Assembly (NCBI GenBank): GCA_947650005.1
Contig: CANSTU010000021.1
Coordinates: 1 to 42,914, forward strand
DNA length: 42,914 nucleotides
Source of the DNA: an uncultured Lachnospiraceae bacterium
GTDB lineage: Bacteria > Bacillota > Clostridia > Lachnospirales > Lachnospiraceae
Direction of reading: 5' to 3'
Shown: positions 25,169 through 33,718 of the stretch, piece after piece
Layout: every line of letters starts with the position of its first letter
Numbering within the stretch: the first letter of the stretch is position 1
Notes under the pieces: generated by a model
The model's database searches: none
What the model saw: only the letters and a program-made list of their open reading frames with translations
Told to the model about the DNA's origin: nothing
Translations under genes and position numbers: made by a program

Positions 25169-26179
25169 ATGAAAGGAATGGGAATAAAGGGACTTAAAAA
25201 GAAAGGATGGCTTTTGTCGGAAACGGGAGGAAGCCTGAATCATAGAAGTACCGCACGAAGACAGCGTTTTGGGGATCTTTGTGCGGTACTTTTATTTTTG
25301 CTGCTGCTCCCCTATGTATGCAGCCTGTTGTTTCGAAAGGAGGGGACGCAGACCATGGGACGAGTACTTCCCGAGGGGGAGGAGGGAATCGTGGTGATCT
25401 GTCAGGAGGAGACAGGCGCGCGCGCCCTCCCCCTGGAAACCTATGTGACCGGGGCTCTGGCGGCAAGCATTCCCATAGGCTGTCAGGAAGAGACATTGAA
25501 AGCCCAGGCCGTCATCCTGCGTACGCTGTGTATGTGGGCCTATGAAAACAGCAAAGACGGGAGGATAGACGCACAAGATTTGGGACAGGAATATCTGGGG
25601 ATGGAGGAATTACAGAAGGCGTGGGGAGCGGACTTTGAGGTAAACCGGGAAAAGCTGGAGCAGGCTGTGTCCGCCACGGCAGGAATCTATATGACCTATG
25701 AGGGAGGGCCTATGGAGCCGGCCTATTTTTGGCTCAGCGCGGGAAGCACCCGGGACGGCGGGGAAGTGTTGGGGGAGGGATACGGTTATCTCTCCCAGGT
25801 GGACTGCGGCCATGATATGGAGTCGGATGCGTATCTGAGCAGCCTGGAGATGGAGGAGGAAAGATTTTGGGAGCTTTTAGAAATTCCGAGGCAGTCCAGA
25901 CTGGCCCTTACCCGGGACAGCGCAGGATATGTGCTGTGGATGGAAGCTGGGGAAGAACGGATATCCGGGGAACGGGTTCGAAGCCTTTTTGGGCTGGCAT
26001 CTTCCTGTTTTGATGTGGTTTCCAAAGATGGAAGGGTGGAATTTACCTGTAAGGGGGTGGGGCACGGACTTGGGTTCTGTCAGTATGAAGCAGATAGGAG
26101 AGCAGGGGGAGGCGCGGATTATCTGACGCTTTTAAAGGCTTTTTTCCGGGACGTGGAAATGGAGAAAATCGCTGAATAA
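25169..26179 (+). CDS. spoIID: SpoIID-like engulfment protein, catalytic Glu apparently missing
   Basis: SpoIID is a mother-cell membrane lytic transglycosylase that cuts peptidoglycan during forespore engulfment. This 336-residue protein has a membrane segment at about 36-55 and the SpoIID domain (LETYVTGALAAS...LKAQAVILRTLCMWA; later GVGHGLGFCQYEA). The family motif VxAAEMP, whose Glu is the catalytic residue, here reads LAASIP, with Ser in that place. GGAGGAGG lies nine bases before the ATG at 25169; the ATG at 25142 has no such site. It is followed by a spoIIQ-like gene, the same order as in Clostridioides difficile. A sigmaE-like promoter precedes it. Confidence 0.85.
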   Translation: MKGMGIKGLKKKGWLLSETGGSLNHRSTARRQRFGDLCAVLLFLLLLPYVCSLLFRKEGTQTMGRVLPEGEEGIVVICQEETGARALPLETYVTGALAASIPIGCQEETLKAQAVILRTLCMWAYENSKDGRIDAQDLGQEYLGMEELQKAWGADFEVNREKLEQAVSATAGIYMTYEGGPMEPAYFWLSAGSTRDGGEVLGEGYGYLSQVDCGHDMESDAYLSSLEMEEERFWELLEIPRQSRLALTRDSAGYVLWMEAGEERISGERVRSLFGLASSCFDVVSKDGRVEFTCKGVGHGLGFCQYEADRRAGGGADYLTLLKAFFRDVEMEKIAE

Positions 26180-26269
26180 AGGAATTTAAAACGGGAAAGA
26201 ATAAGCTTGAAGGATTTCAAACAACGATTGGCCTCGGCCAAAATGTATAGGAAAGAGAAGGAATGGCCT

Positions 26270-27250
26270 ATGAGAAGAAGGAGATCAAGCTTAAAGAAGG
26301 AAAAGGCGATTATGCTGGTATCCAGCGCATTGGTGCTGACGGCCCTGACGGCCACGGGATTGTACGTAAGAAGTACCAGAGAGAAAGAGGAAGACGGATA
26401 TATCGTCGATTTTACTGCTTTGGAGGACGGGGACGAAGACCTGGAGGATTTGGCGGACGTTGGGGAATTGGATTATGACCCCAGTTTTACGGAAGTGGGT
26501 TCCGGAAGGGTGGACAACCCAGGAATGAATATGCTGGGCAGCATGGCCGATCAAAACTTGGCTCAGGGAGAGGAACAGGCCGAAGCGGCGGAACCTGCGT
26601 CCGGAACGGCTCTGGCGGATGGGGCAAGCCCGGAGGGAGAAGATCTGACAGCGGATGGTGCGTCTGAGAGTAACGAGCAGGCTGCGGCCGACGGTGGGGA
26701 ACTGGCGGCAGCAGATGCAGCGGCGCCAGAGGACGGAGAGAAGGCCGCCGCTTCTTCTTCTGAAGAAAAGACAGAAACGGCCGAATTGGATGAACAAAAG
26801 GATGAGGATGCCATGAGCACCCTGCCGCCTCTTGACTTTACGGAAGGGGATGTGCTGGTATGGCCGATCGTGGGAAATGTGCTGGTAAACTATAGTATGG
26901 ACAAGACCGTCTATTTCGCTACCCTGCAGCAATATAAGTACAGCCCTGCCATTGTGATTGCCGCCGTGCAGGGAGAAGGAATTACGGCCGCTGCAGACGG
27001 ACAGGTGAGCAGAATCTATTCGGATCCAGAAATCGGAACAGCCGTGGTCATGGATCTGGGAGACGGTTATGAACTCACGTATGGGCAGCTTACGGATCTG
27101 ACCGTTTCTGAAGGTGATTACGTGAATTGTGGAGAGGTCATCGGGAAGGTAGCCCAGCCCACCAAATATTACAGCGTGGAGGGCAGCAACGTTTACTTTA
27201 AACTGACAAAAGATGGACAGCCTGTGAACCCGTTGAACCGGCTGACTTAA
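26270..27250 (+). CDS. spoIIQ: SpoIIQ-like M23-fold protein with no zinc ligands
   Basis: SpoIIQ sits in the forespore membrane and binds SpoIIIAH of the mother cell, forming the channel across the septum. This 326-residue protein has one N-terminal membrane segment (about 14-33), a long acidic Ala/Glu/Asp linker (to about 190), and a C-terminal M23 (LytM-like) beta domain (AADGQVSRIYSDPEIGTAVVMDLGDGYELTYGQL). The peptidase ligands are absent: the HxxxD region reads QYKYSPAI and the YxHL region reads YGQL. It should be purely structural. The frame could begin at TTG 26207; the ATG at 26270 has GAAGGA seven bases before it. It follows spoIID by 90 bases. Confidence 0.8.
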   Translation: MRRRRSSLKKEKAIMLVSSALVLTALTATGLYVRSTREKEEDGYIVDFTALEDGDEDLEDLADVGELDYDPSFTEVGSGRVDNPGMNMLGSMADQNLAQGEEQAEAAEPASGTALADGASPEGEDLTADGASESNEQAAADGGELAAADAAAPEDGEKAAASSSEEKTETAELDEQKDEDAMSTLPPLDFTEGDVLVWPIVGNVLVNYSMDKTVYFATLQQYKYSPAIVIAAVQGEGITAAADGQVSRIYSDPEIGTAVVMDLGDGYELTYGQLTDLTVSEGDYVNCGEVIGKVAQPTKYYSVEGSNVYFKLTKDGQPVNPLNRLT

Positions 27251-27360
27251 CGGGCAGGATTCGATGCGCTCTGCTGCAAAGGGCGCGGTACTGCACAGGA
27301 AACGAAGGTTTCCAGTGTTGGAATCAGATATTTGCTGAAGCAGCCAGATGGGGATTTTGC

Positions 27361-28635
27361 ATGAAAAACAGACTCTTAATTCATTCCGGCCATGTGTTGA
27401 CCATGGCCGGACCGGCCCATCCGGAGGGCTGTGTCTATATTGAGGACGGGAAGATCATGGAGGTGACGGGCGGGCTTGACCGGTTAAGAAGTCCTGCAGG
27501 ACGAAGGATGGCGGAGACGCTTGCCCGGGAATGCGTTGCCGGAAAGAAGGGTAGGGGACGGATCGTGCCTCTGGAAGGCAGCAGTCGGGAGAGCTCGGAA
27601 GCGTCTATGCTTCTGGACGCTTCGGGCTGTCTAGTCATGCCTGGCCTGATAGAGGCGCACTGCCATATGGGTATTACGGAGGAGAAAAAGGGGACGGAGG
27701 GAGACGACTGTAATGAGAACGTTTCGCCTGTTACCCCATGGCTTCGGGCCATAGATGCGGTGAATACCATGGACGCAGCTTTTGACGATGCGGTGCGGGC
27801 CGGAATCACTTCGGTGATGGCGGGCCCGGGAAGCGCTAACGTGGTGGGCGGACAATTCGCTTTTATCAAGACAAAGGGCCGATGTATTGATGAACTGATC
27901 GTGAAGGCGCCCGCCGCCCTGAAAGTGGCCTTTGGGGAGAATCCCAAGGTAAATTACTCCGGACAGGGAAAATCTCCATCCACCAGGATGGCCATTGCGG
28001 GAATCCTGCGGGAAGAACTGACAAGAGCGTTATCCTACAGGAAGAAAAAGAGGGAGGCGGCAGACGGGTTTGAACCTGACTTCCGAATGGAACCCTATCT
28101 TCCGGTTTTGGATGGGGAAATCCCGCTGAAGGCACACGTGCACCGGGCGGATGATATTTTCACCGCGATCCGGATCGCACAGGAATTTGGGATAAGAATG
28201 ACGCTGGATCACTGTACGGAAGGCCATCTGATCGCTGAGGAAATTGCAGTATCCGGATTTCCCGCCATTGTGGGCCCGGATCTGAGCAGCCGAAATAAGA
28301 TTGAAGTACAGAATATGGCATTCAAGACCGCAGGCGCCCTGCATGAGGCGGGAGTGAAGGTGGCGATTACCACGGATCATCCGGTTTCCCTCATCTGGTC
28401 TCTGCCCATCTGTGCCGGCCTGGCGGTGAAAGCCGGCCTGCCTATGGAAGCGGGATATGCGGCCATTACCTGCAACGCCGCTCAGATCTGCGGCGTAGAT
28501 GAGCGGGTGGGAAGCCTGGAGACTGGAAAGGACGCGGATATCGCCATTTTTTCCGGGAATCCTATGGAGACGTTTACCAAGACCATGTGTACGATTATTG
28601 ACGGACAGATTGTGTATCAGGATGAAATGTTTTGA
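27361..28635 (+). CDS. imidazolonepropionase-like amidohydrolase
   Basis: This is a metal-dependent hydrolase of the amidohydrolase superfamily, 424 residues, cytosolic. The metal site HxH is in EAHCHMG, further His residues in KAHVHRADD and LDHCTEGH, and the catalytic Asp in TTDHP. A typical C-terminal beta-sandwich ending (LETGKDADIAIFSGNP) is present. Substrates in this group vary: cyclic imides, dipeptides and modified bases. Sequence does not decide. It stands alone, followed by a terminator. The ribosome binding site is weak (GGGG about seven bases upstream). Confidence 0.82.
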   Translation: MKNRLLIHSGHVLTMAGPAHPEGCVYIEDGKIMEVTGGLDRLRSPAGRRMAETLARECVAGKKGRGRIVPLEGSSRESSEASMLLDASGCLVMPGLIEAHCHMGITEEKKGTEGDDCNENVSPVTPWLRAIDAVNTMDAAFDDAVRAGITSVMAGPGSANVVGGQFAFIKTKGRCIDELIVKAPAALKVAFGENPKVNYSGQGKSPSTRMAIAGILREELTRALSYRKKKREAADGFEPDFRMEPYLPVLDGEIPLKAHVHRADDIFTAIRIAQEFGIRMTLDHCTEGHLIAEEIAVSGFPAIVGPDLSSRNKIEVQNMAFKTAGALHEAGVKVAITTDHPVSLIWSLPICAGLAVKAGLPMEAGYAAITCNAAQICGVDERVGSLETGKDADIAIFSGNPMETFTKTMCTIIDGQIVYQDEMF

Positions 28636-28658
28636 AGGAAAGTTTTCCCATTTACACA

Positions 28659-28720
28659 AGAAGAAAGGGGATATTGCTCAAGCATCGACTTGGATGAATG
28701 AGCAATGCCCCTTTTCTTCT
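28659..28720 (+). terminator. terminator of the amidohydrolase gene
   Basis: AGAAGAAAGGGG...ATTGCTCA and TGAGCAAT...CCCCTTTTCTTCT pair over about 20 bases with small bulges. The descending arm is T-rich, and the mirror A-rich arm suggests it could work on both strands. Confidence 0.7.
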
Positions 28721-28739
28721 ACTTACGGCAGAATGAGCA

Positions 28740-28767
28740 TTGCAATTTGTTATCCAAGTGGTACAAT
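28740..28767 (+). promoter_or_regulatory. candidate promoter of the LacI-family gene
   Basis: TTGCAA, 16 bases, then TACAAT with an extended -10 TG one base before it. Confidence 0.45.
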
Positions 28768-28782
28768 GAAAAATATAATTAC

Positions 28783-28822
28783 AAAAATTCCAGAAAGACA
28801 GAGAATGTCAGCTGGAATTTTT
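28783..28822 (+). terminator. terminator-like hairpin in the LacI gene leader
   Basis: AAAAATTCCAG and CTGGAATTTTT pair perfectly, with GACA/TGTC nested inside. It lies between the candidate promoter and the LacI gene, so it is either an attenuator or a second terminator for read-through from upstream. Confidence 0.6.
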
Positions 28823-28893
28823 GCTATAGCCGAAATTTTTCCATTCTGCGCTGAAGGCCATTGATAAGCGCCCTGTGAAAGGAGTGATTCCTC

Positions 28894-29922
28894 ATGGTAC
28901 GCTACAAAGAAATTGCAAAAGAGGCTGGGGTAAGTATTGCTACAGTTTCAAGGGTAATGAATAACAATGGTTATGTTTCAGAAAAAAATAAAGAAAAGGT
29001 TAAGGATTCTCTGATAAAATTGAACTATAAACCTTTGTCATACATTCCGGACCGCGAAGAGAGAGGAGTAAAGGAAGTCGTCTTTTTTGTGGAAGACCTG
29101 GTAAATCCTTTTTATATCATGGTATATAGAGGTATGATAAGAAGAGCCCAGAAATATGGCATGCGGGTGGTGCTATGCGGAAAATTCGATTTTGATAACA
29201 TAGAATATCTATCCGATGGAGTCATTTTCTCAAATGAATTTTTGGCTCAATATTATCTTAAAAATTATAAAAAAAGAAACGACATTTTCATGATATATTT
29301 ATATACGGGTTCTTCCTTTAAGCTTTATCAGCCAATGCCTTGTGTCACAGTGGATATGTTGGAGGTTTTAAATAAGGCGATACAATATTTAAAAAAAAGA
29401 GGAAAGAAAAAAATCTGGTTTGCATCGGTTGCCGATGATTTCGATGACATTCGCATAAAAGCTTATTTAAGCAAAATGGAAGAGAATATGCTGGCACCGC
29501 GAATTCTGTTTCTCAATAGCATGGATATTTACAATTCGGATATCAGCATACTTCAATCAATAAAAGATTTATATTTCATAGGCAGAAACGCCTTTTTTAT
29601 CGGTCAGGAAATTGCCAAAAAGTATATGAAGGAATTGGCTGCGGAAAGGATTGCCGTGATTTGTTTTAACGATGAATTGGCTTTGGGGATGTATACCTTT
29701 TTGGTTGGAAATGGATATAAGATTCCTGAGGAAATAGCTCTGCTTGGAATCGACGGCTGTAATGGCAGAAAATATATAAACAATAAATTGACTACTATTA
29801 ATCTTTTCCCAGAGCGGCAGGGCGAAAAATGTATCGATCTTATCTATGAAAAAGCTTCCGGAAAAAAGATACATTATAAAAATTATATAAGACCCCAGAT
29901 TATCAATGGGGAAACCGTATAG
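28894..29922 (+). CDS. LacI-family transcription regulator
   Basis: This is a sugar-responsive repressor of 342 residues. The N-terminal helix-turn-helix and hinge helix are clear (YKEIAKEAGVSIATVSRVMNNNGYVS). The periplasmic-binding-like core follows, with VKEVVFFVEDLVNPFY at about 60 and ICFNDELALGMYTF near 255. AAAGGAG lies ten bases before the ATG. Codon use is A/T-rich compared with the genes to its left, which suggests acquired DNA. It probably controls the importer and GH172 genes downstream via the palindrome at 30190. Confidence 0.9.
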   Translation: MVRYKEIAKEAGVSIATVSRVMNNNGYVSEKNKEKVKDSLIKLNYKPLSYIPDREERGVKEVVFFVEDLVNPFYIMVYRGMIRRAQKYGMRVVLCGKFDFDNIEYLSDGVIFSNEFLAQYYLKNYKKRNDIFMIYLYTGSSFKLYQPMPCVTVDMLEVLNKAIQYLKKRGKKKIWFASVADDFDDIRIKAYLSKMEENMLAPRILFLNSMDIYNSDISILQSIKDLYFIGRNAFFIGQEIAKKYMKELAAERIAVICFNDELALGMYTFLVGNGYKIPEEIALLGIDGCNGRKYINNKLTTINLFPERQGEKCIDLIYEKASGKKIHYKNYIRPQIINGETV

Positions 29923-30015
29923 CCCAACGACTTCCGTTTGAAACCGGTGAAGTACGCTGAAAAGTTTGGCATTACCAAGGATGTCATCAAGCACAAATCT
30001 AACAGACGATATATT
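29923..30015 (+). pseudogene. transposase helix-turn-helix scrap
   Basis: Directly after the LacI stop, in the same frame, about 27 codons read FRLKPVKYAEKFGITK followed by DVIKHKSNRRY. This resembles the N-terminal helix-turn-helix of IS3-like transposases (K-x-YAxxxGxTKxxxxxKxNRxY). No start or remaining domain is found. It is probably a remnant of an insertion element. Confidence 0.35.
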
Positions 30016-30058
30016 ATAGCTAACAAGGCTGTAAAAATTTTTGTGTCTATAAAACAAT

Positions 30059-30105
30059 GGCTTTTCCAGAAGTATATTCAATAGTTCTGGATAAAGCCGT
30101 TTTTT
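30059..30105 (+). terminator. terminator after the LacI gene
   Basis: GGCTTTTCCAGAA pairs with TTCTGGATAAAGCC (one bulge) and is followed by GTTTTTT. It separates the regulator from the importer operon. Confidence 0.75.
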
Positions 30106-30175
30106 CATAAGCGCGTCAAATTCATGTGAAATTTTTTTCATATTTTTTCCCGTAGTAATTGCAGAATCGCCATAC

Positions 30176-30203
30176 TATAATTTTTATAAACAATGATCAT
30201 TGT
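30176..30203 (+). promoter_or_regulatory. -10 box and LacI-type operator of importer 3
   Basis: A TATAAT box at 30176-30181 lacks a clear -35 partner. From 30190 to 30203 the sequence ACAATGATCATTGT is a perfect 14-bp palindrome, centred near the expected transcription start. That is the classical position for a LacI-family repressor site. The leader to the first gene is about 110 bases. Confidence 0.55.
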
Positions 30204-30303
30204 ATGGCGCAACATGTTTACCTCGTCTTGCAAATATTGTTCCTGCGGTAATGGGCTACCTACACAATTAAGTTGCAATTTACGGAAAGGTATGGTTATT
30301 AAA

Positions 30304-31650
30304 ATGGAGAAATTTTTCAGATCAATTGCACTATTCCTGATTGTCCCGTTCGTGTTGTCAGGATGCAACTCTTTGCCTTCCAATACGGAAAATCAGGGAA
30401 CTGATATCCAAACAGAAACAGCATTGCCCGCCGATGCAAACGAAAATACTTCCGCCGTTGCATCTGAAGAACAGATCACGCTGACATTCAGCTACTGGGG
30501 CGATAAAAACGAACTGGCATGTAAAGAAGAATTAATCAAAGATTTTGAAGCGGCACATCCAAATATTAAAATTGAAGCTACATATACGGATGGAGTAACA
30601 TATCATACAAAACTTCAGACATTTTTTACTTCCCAAACGGCGCCTGACGTTATAAGCATCGCAGGTGATATCATGTATGATTTTGTTGAAGAAGGTGTGT
30701 TTGAAGACCTCACTCCATACATAGAAAGAGATCGGGCGTCTGAAAAATGGGTAGACGGTTCCCTAAATATTTTTACTAAAAACGGAAAAATATATGCAGC
30801 TCCATACGTCAGTAAGGTTTTTGCCATGGCGTATAATAAAGATATTTTCGATGCGGCAGGACTGGCTTATCCGACAGAATCCTGGACGGAAGAAGATTTT
30901 GTAAATATCGCTTGGCAGTTAACAGAAGGGGAAGGAGTTAATAAAATATATGGGACAAAACTTACAGACGGAGCAAAGATGATACGGGATCTCTATGGGC
31001 AGATGCCCTTATACGATGTGGATAATAAAAAAATGCAGGCGGAAGGAAATGAATATTTTAGACATGCATTTTCTTTGTATACAGACCTGGTAATTGGCGG
31101 ATGTTCTCCTTCCGAGTTGGAAACGGACTCCATTGGAGGCGGGTTTGAGACTGGAAAGTTTGCAACGGCGATCTGCGCTACATGGGATATGAACAGTTGG
31201 GAAAAATTAATTGGAGACTCTTTTGAGTGGGATATTGTACAATTACCTTCGAATACGGTATACGGTTCATGGACATATCCTTCTTATATTGACGGGATGG
31301 CTATTTCCAGCACGTCTGAGCACAAAGAGGCTGCATGGGAATTTATAAAATGGAATACGCTTTCGGAAGAATCTCAGAAAAAGGTTTCAGAAATCGGAGT
31401 CCCTGTTTTAAAAAGTTATGTGGAAAGCGAAAGCTATCTGAATGATTTTCCGGATTCGTACGCAGTCAAGTACAACAAGAAAGCTTTTGTTGATATGATG
31501 GATCGCGTCGCAGGCCAGGAAAGCCTTGGCATATGGGCTAAAATAAACGATGAGTTAACAAAACAATATAATGCTGTTTCGCTATCCCAAACAACCATAG
31601 ACGATGCCATTGCAGTATTGCAGGAAAAGGGAGAAAGCGTCCTCAAGTAA
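30304..31650 (+). CDS. extracellular solute-binding lipoprotein, importer 3
   Basis: This is a CUT1 sugar-binding protein of the UgpB/MalE class, 448 residues, shorter than those of importers 1 and 2. The lipobox is LSGC near residue 20. The domain begins ITLTFSYWGDKNE. An ATG four codons upstream (30292) is also in frame. GGAAAGG precedes both, and the closer start would leave only one base between, so 30304 is preferred. It is the first gene of a LacI-controlled operon with two permeases and a GH172 enzyme. Confidence 0.88.
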   Translation: MEKFFRSIALFLIVPFVLSGCNSLPSNTENQGTDIQTETALPADANENTSAVASEEQITLTFSYWGDKNELACKEELIKDFEAAHPNIKIEATYTDGVTYHTKLQTFFTSQTAPDVISIAGDIMYDFVEEGVFEDLTPYIERDRASEKWVDGSLNIFTKNGKIYAAPYVSKVFAMAYNKDIFDAAGLAYPTESWTEEDFVNIAWQLTEGEGVNKIYGTKLTDGAKMIRDLYGQMPLYDVDNKKMQAEGNEYFRHAFSLYTDLVIGGCSPSELETDSIGGGFETGKFATAICATWDMNSWEKLIGDSFEWDIVQLPSNTVYGSWTYPSYIDGMAISSTSEHKEAAWEFIKWNTLSEESQKKVSEIGVPVLKSYVESESYLNDFPDSYAVKYNKKAFVDMMDRVAGQESLGIWAKINDELTKQYNAVSLSQTTIDDAIAVLQEKGESVLK

Positions 31651-31665
31651 CTTTTCCCAGGAGCG

Positions 31666-31703
31666 GATGAAGCCATACGCTGCCACTGCCATATGGCTTC
31701 GTC
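31666..31703 (+). promoter_or_regulatory. intergenic hairpin after the importer 3 binding protein
   Basis: GATGAAGCCATA and TATGGCTTCGTC pair over 12 bases with one G-U pair. No T run follows. It repeats the pattern of a stable hairpin directly after a binding-protein gene. Confidence 0.6.
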
Positions 31704-31745
31704 CCAATTGAGCCAAGTTTGTACGCCGTTATGAGGATTATGAGT

Positions 31746-32648
31746 ATGATGAAAAAGAAAATCCGTCAATCCGCAGTTTTTAAAAAAGAAGAACGGGCAT
31801 TTTGGATATTTATTTCGCCTTGGTTAATCGGATTTCTCTTATTAACCTTTGGCCCGATGCTTTATTCTTTCTATGCGTCCTTTACGAATTGGAATGGCAT
31901 CAGGGCGCCGGAGTTTATCGGATTGGGAAATTACAGAAGAATGTTTATGGACGATGAAAAGTTTATAATAAGCTTAAAAAACACCGCGGTATATACTTGC
32001 ATATCGGTCCCGCTAAATCTGATGTTGGCTCTTGTTCTGGCAGTACTATTAAATCGTCCATACCGCGGCAGGACAATATTCAGATCCCTTTTATACTTGC
32101 CTTCCGTCTGTGCAGGCGTTGCCATATTTATAGTCTGGACCAACTTGCTGAACCCATATCAGGGATACCTAAATTATCTGCTTTCGCTAATAGGAATAAC
32201 AGGGCCGGAATGGCTTCAGTCACCTGGATGGGCTATGCCTTCATTGATATTAATGAATATTACATTTTGCGGTTCAACTATGCTGATTTTCTTGGCAGGC
32301 CTGCAGAACGTCCCGGAAATGCTTTATGAAGCTGCAAGGGTAGACGGCGCCAATTCGTTACATATGTTTTTTAAAATCACGCTTCCGATGATAAGCCCCG
32401 TTCTTTTCTATAATCTTATTATGTCCATGATAAGCGCTTTACAAATTTTTGCGCAGCCTATGGTTATGACGGAGGGCGGGCCGATCGATGCGACTTATGT
32501 ATACGGACTTCATCTGTATAATAACGCCTTCCGCTATTTCGATTTTGGATATTCTTGTGCCTTATCGTGGGGATTATTCCTTGTAATCATGCTGCTTAGC
32601 CTGGGGATCATTCGTTCCTCGAATGCATGGGTCTATTCAGAAAAATGA
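31746..32648 (+). CDS. ABC permease, UgpA/MalF-type, importer 3
   Basis: This is a CUT1 permease of 300 residues with six membrane segments (first: FWIFISPWLIGFLLLTFGPMLY). The EAA loop reads EMLYEAARVDGANSLHMFF. Several in-frame starts cluster between 31719 and 31749. I chose ATG 31746, eight bases after AGGA. Confidence 0.87.
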   Translation: MMKKKIRQSAVFKKEERAFWIFISPWLIGFLLLTFGPMLYSFYASFTNWNGIRAPEFIGLGNYRRMFMDDEKFIISLKNTAVYTCISVPLNLMLALVLAVLLNRPYRGRTIFRSLLYLPSVCAGVAIFIVWTNLLNPYQGYLNYLLSLIGITGPEWLQSPGWAMPSLILMNITFCGSTMLIFLAGLQNVPEMLYEAARVDGANSLHMFFKITLPMISPVLFYNLIMSMISALQIFAQPMVMTEGGPIDATYVYGLHLYNNAFRYFDFGYSCALSWGLFLVIMLLSLGIIRSSNAWVYSEK

Positions 32649-32656
32649 AGAAAATT

Positions 32657-32717
32657 GTGAAATCTCCGATTTCGCGACCTTGAATTGAGAGCCCGCTAAA
32701 GTGGGCTTACGGAAAGG
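32657..32717 (+). repeat. dispersed single copy related to the 63-bp repeats
   Basis: Hairpin B (GAAATC-TCC-GATTTC, 32659-32673), a spacer like that of the tandem units (CCTTGAATTGAGA against CCTGATTTGAGT), and hairpin A (GCCCGC-TAAA-GTGGGC, 32691-32706) occur in the same order and spacing as at 4778-5110. It lies again between two genes of an operon and runs into a ribosome binding site. Confidence 0.75.
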
Positions 32718-32729
32718 CATGGTTATCTA

Positions 32730-33572
32730 ATGAAACATACATTTAAGCGTATTTTTTTCAAAGTATTATGGTACATTTTAATGATCATAGTTGTATCCTT
32801 TTTTTGCTTTCCCGTCCTGTACCTGATTTTTACCGGGTTTAAAACACCTCAGGAAACCGTTGCTTTTCCCCCGACGTTAATTCCTGAAAAATGGACCTTA
32901 TCCGCATATAGAGAGGGACTTTCATCAGGAATTTTCAGTAAGTATCTGCTGAACAGTATGTTTGTCTCGGGTCTGATCGTTCTAGGTACTGTCAGCAGCG
33001 CAGCATTGGTTGGATTCGGCTTTGCCCGTTTACGTTCCAGGCTACGGAACATTCTATTCATGCTGGTATTGGCTACAATGATGATTCCAGGCAGCGTAAC
33101 TTTGATTCCTGTATATTCGATTTATTCCAAAATAGGCTGGATTGACACTTACCTGCCTTTAATTGTTCCTGCTTTTGCCGGCGGGGGTGCATTCTCCATT
33201 TTCCTAGTAAAACAGTTCTTTGAGGCAATTCCCAATGAGCTGGTGGAATCTTCCAAAATAGATGGCGCTGGGTGGTTCACCATTTTTGGGAAAATGTTCC
33301 TTCCAAATTCAAAGCCTGTGCTTTTGGTAGTAACGATCTTTGCATTTGTGAACAGCTGGAATGATTTTTTTGCGCCCCTGATATTTTTAGTGGATCCTGA
33401 TAAATTTACCGTTGCCATCGGATTGAATACTTTCAGGAATTCATATGGCGCCGCTATGGATATTGCTCCCCTTATGGCAATGGCAACTTTGTCCGTTCTG
33501 CCGATTCTGCTTCTGTTTATCTTTGCTCAAAAATATTTTGTTCAGGGGATTACAACTACAGGTTTAAAGTGA
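32730..33572 (+). CDS. ABC permease, UgpE/MalG-type, importer 3
   Basis: This is the partner permease, 280 residues. The EAA loop reads ELVESSKIDGAGWFTIFG; the C-terminus is QKYFVQGITTTGLK. GGAAAGG lies 12 bases before the ATG. In between, ATG GTT ATC TAA forms a three-codon frame whose stop overlaps the gene start (TAATG), which could couple initiation. Confidence 0.88.
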   Translation: MKHTFKRIFFKVLWYILMIIVVSFFCFPVLYLIFTGFKTPQETVAFPPTLIPEKWTLSAYREGLSSGIFSKYLLNSMFVSGLIVLGTVSSAALVGFGFARLRSRLRNILFMLVLATMMIPGSVTLIPVYSIYSKIGWIDTYLPLIVPAFAGGGAFSIFLVKQFFEAIPNELVESSKIDGAGWFTIFGKMFLPNSKPVLLVVTIFAFVNSWNDFFAPLIFLVDPDKFTVAIGLNTFRNSYGAAMDIAPLMAMATLSVLPILLLFIFAQKYFVQGITTTGLK

Positions 33573-33718
33573 TTTGGAAGGCTTCATCTAAATATGGAAT
33601 GGTATGAGTAAAAAACTTTTTTCGGAAAGGTAGTAACTTACTGTGAAAAATAAATTTTTCATAGGCAAATTTATGCTTGCGCACGGATTCGCAGGTGTAT
33701 CAAGAATGGAGGATTATT

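Noticed and set aside
28499-28864. A 121-codon frame over the end of the amidohydrolase gene
   Set aside because: It is a shadow of that gene and continues through two terminator-like hairpins.
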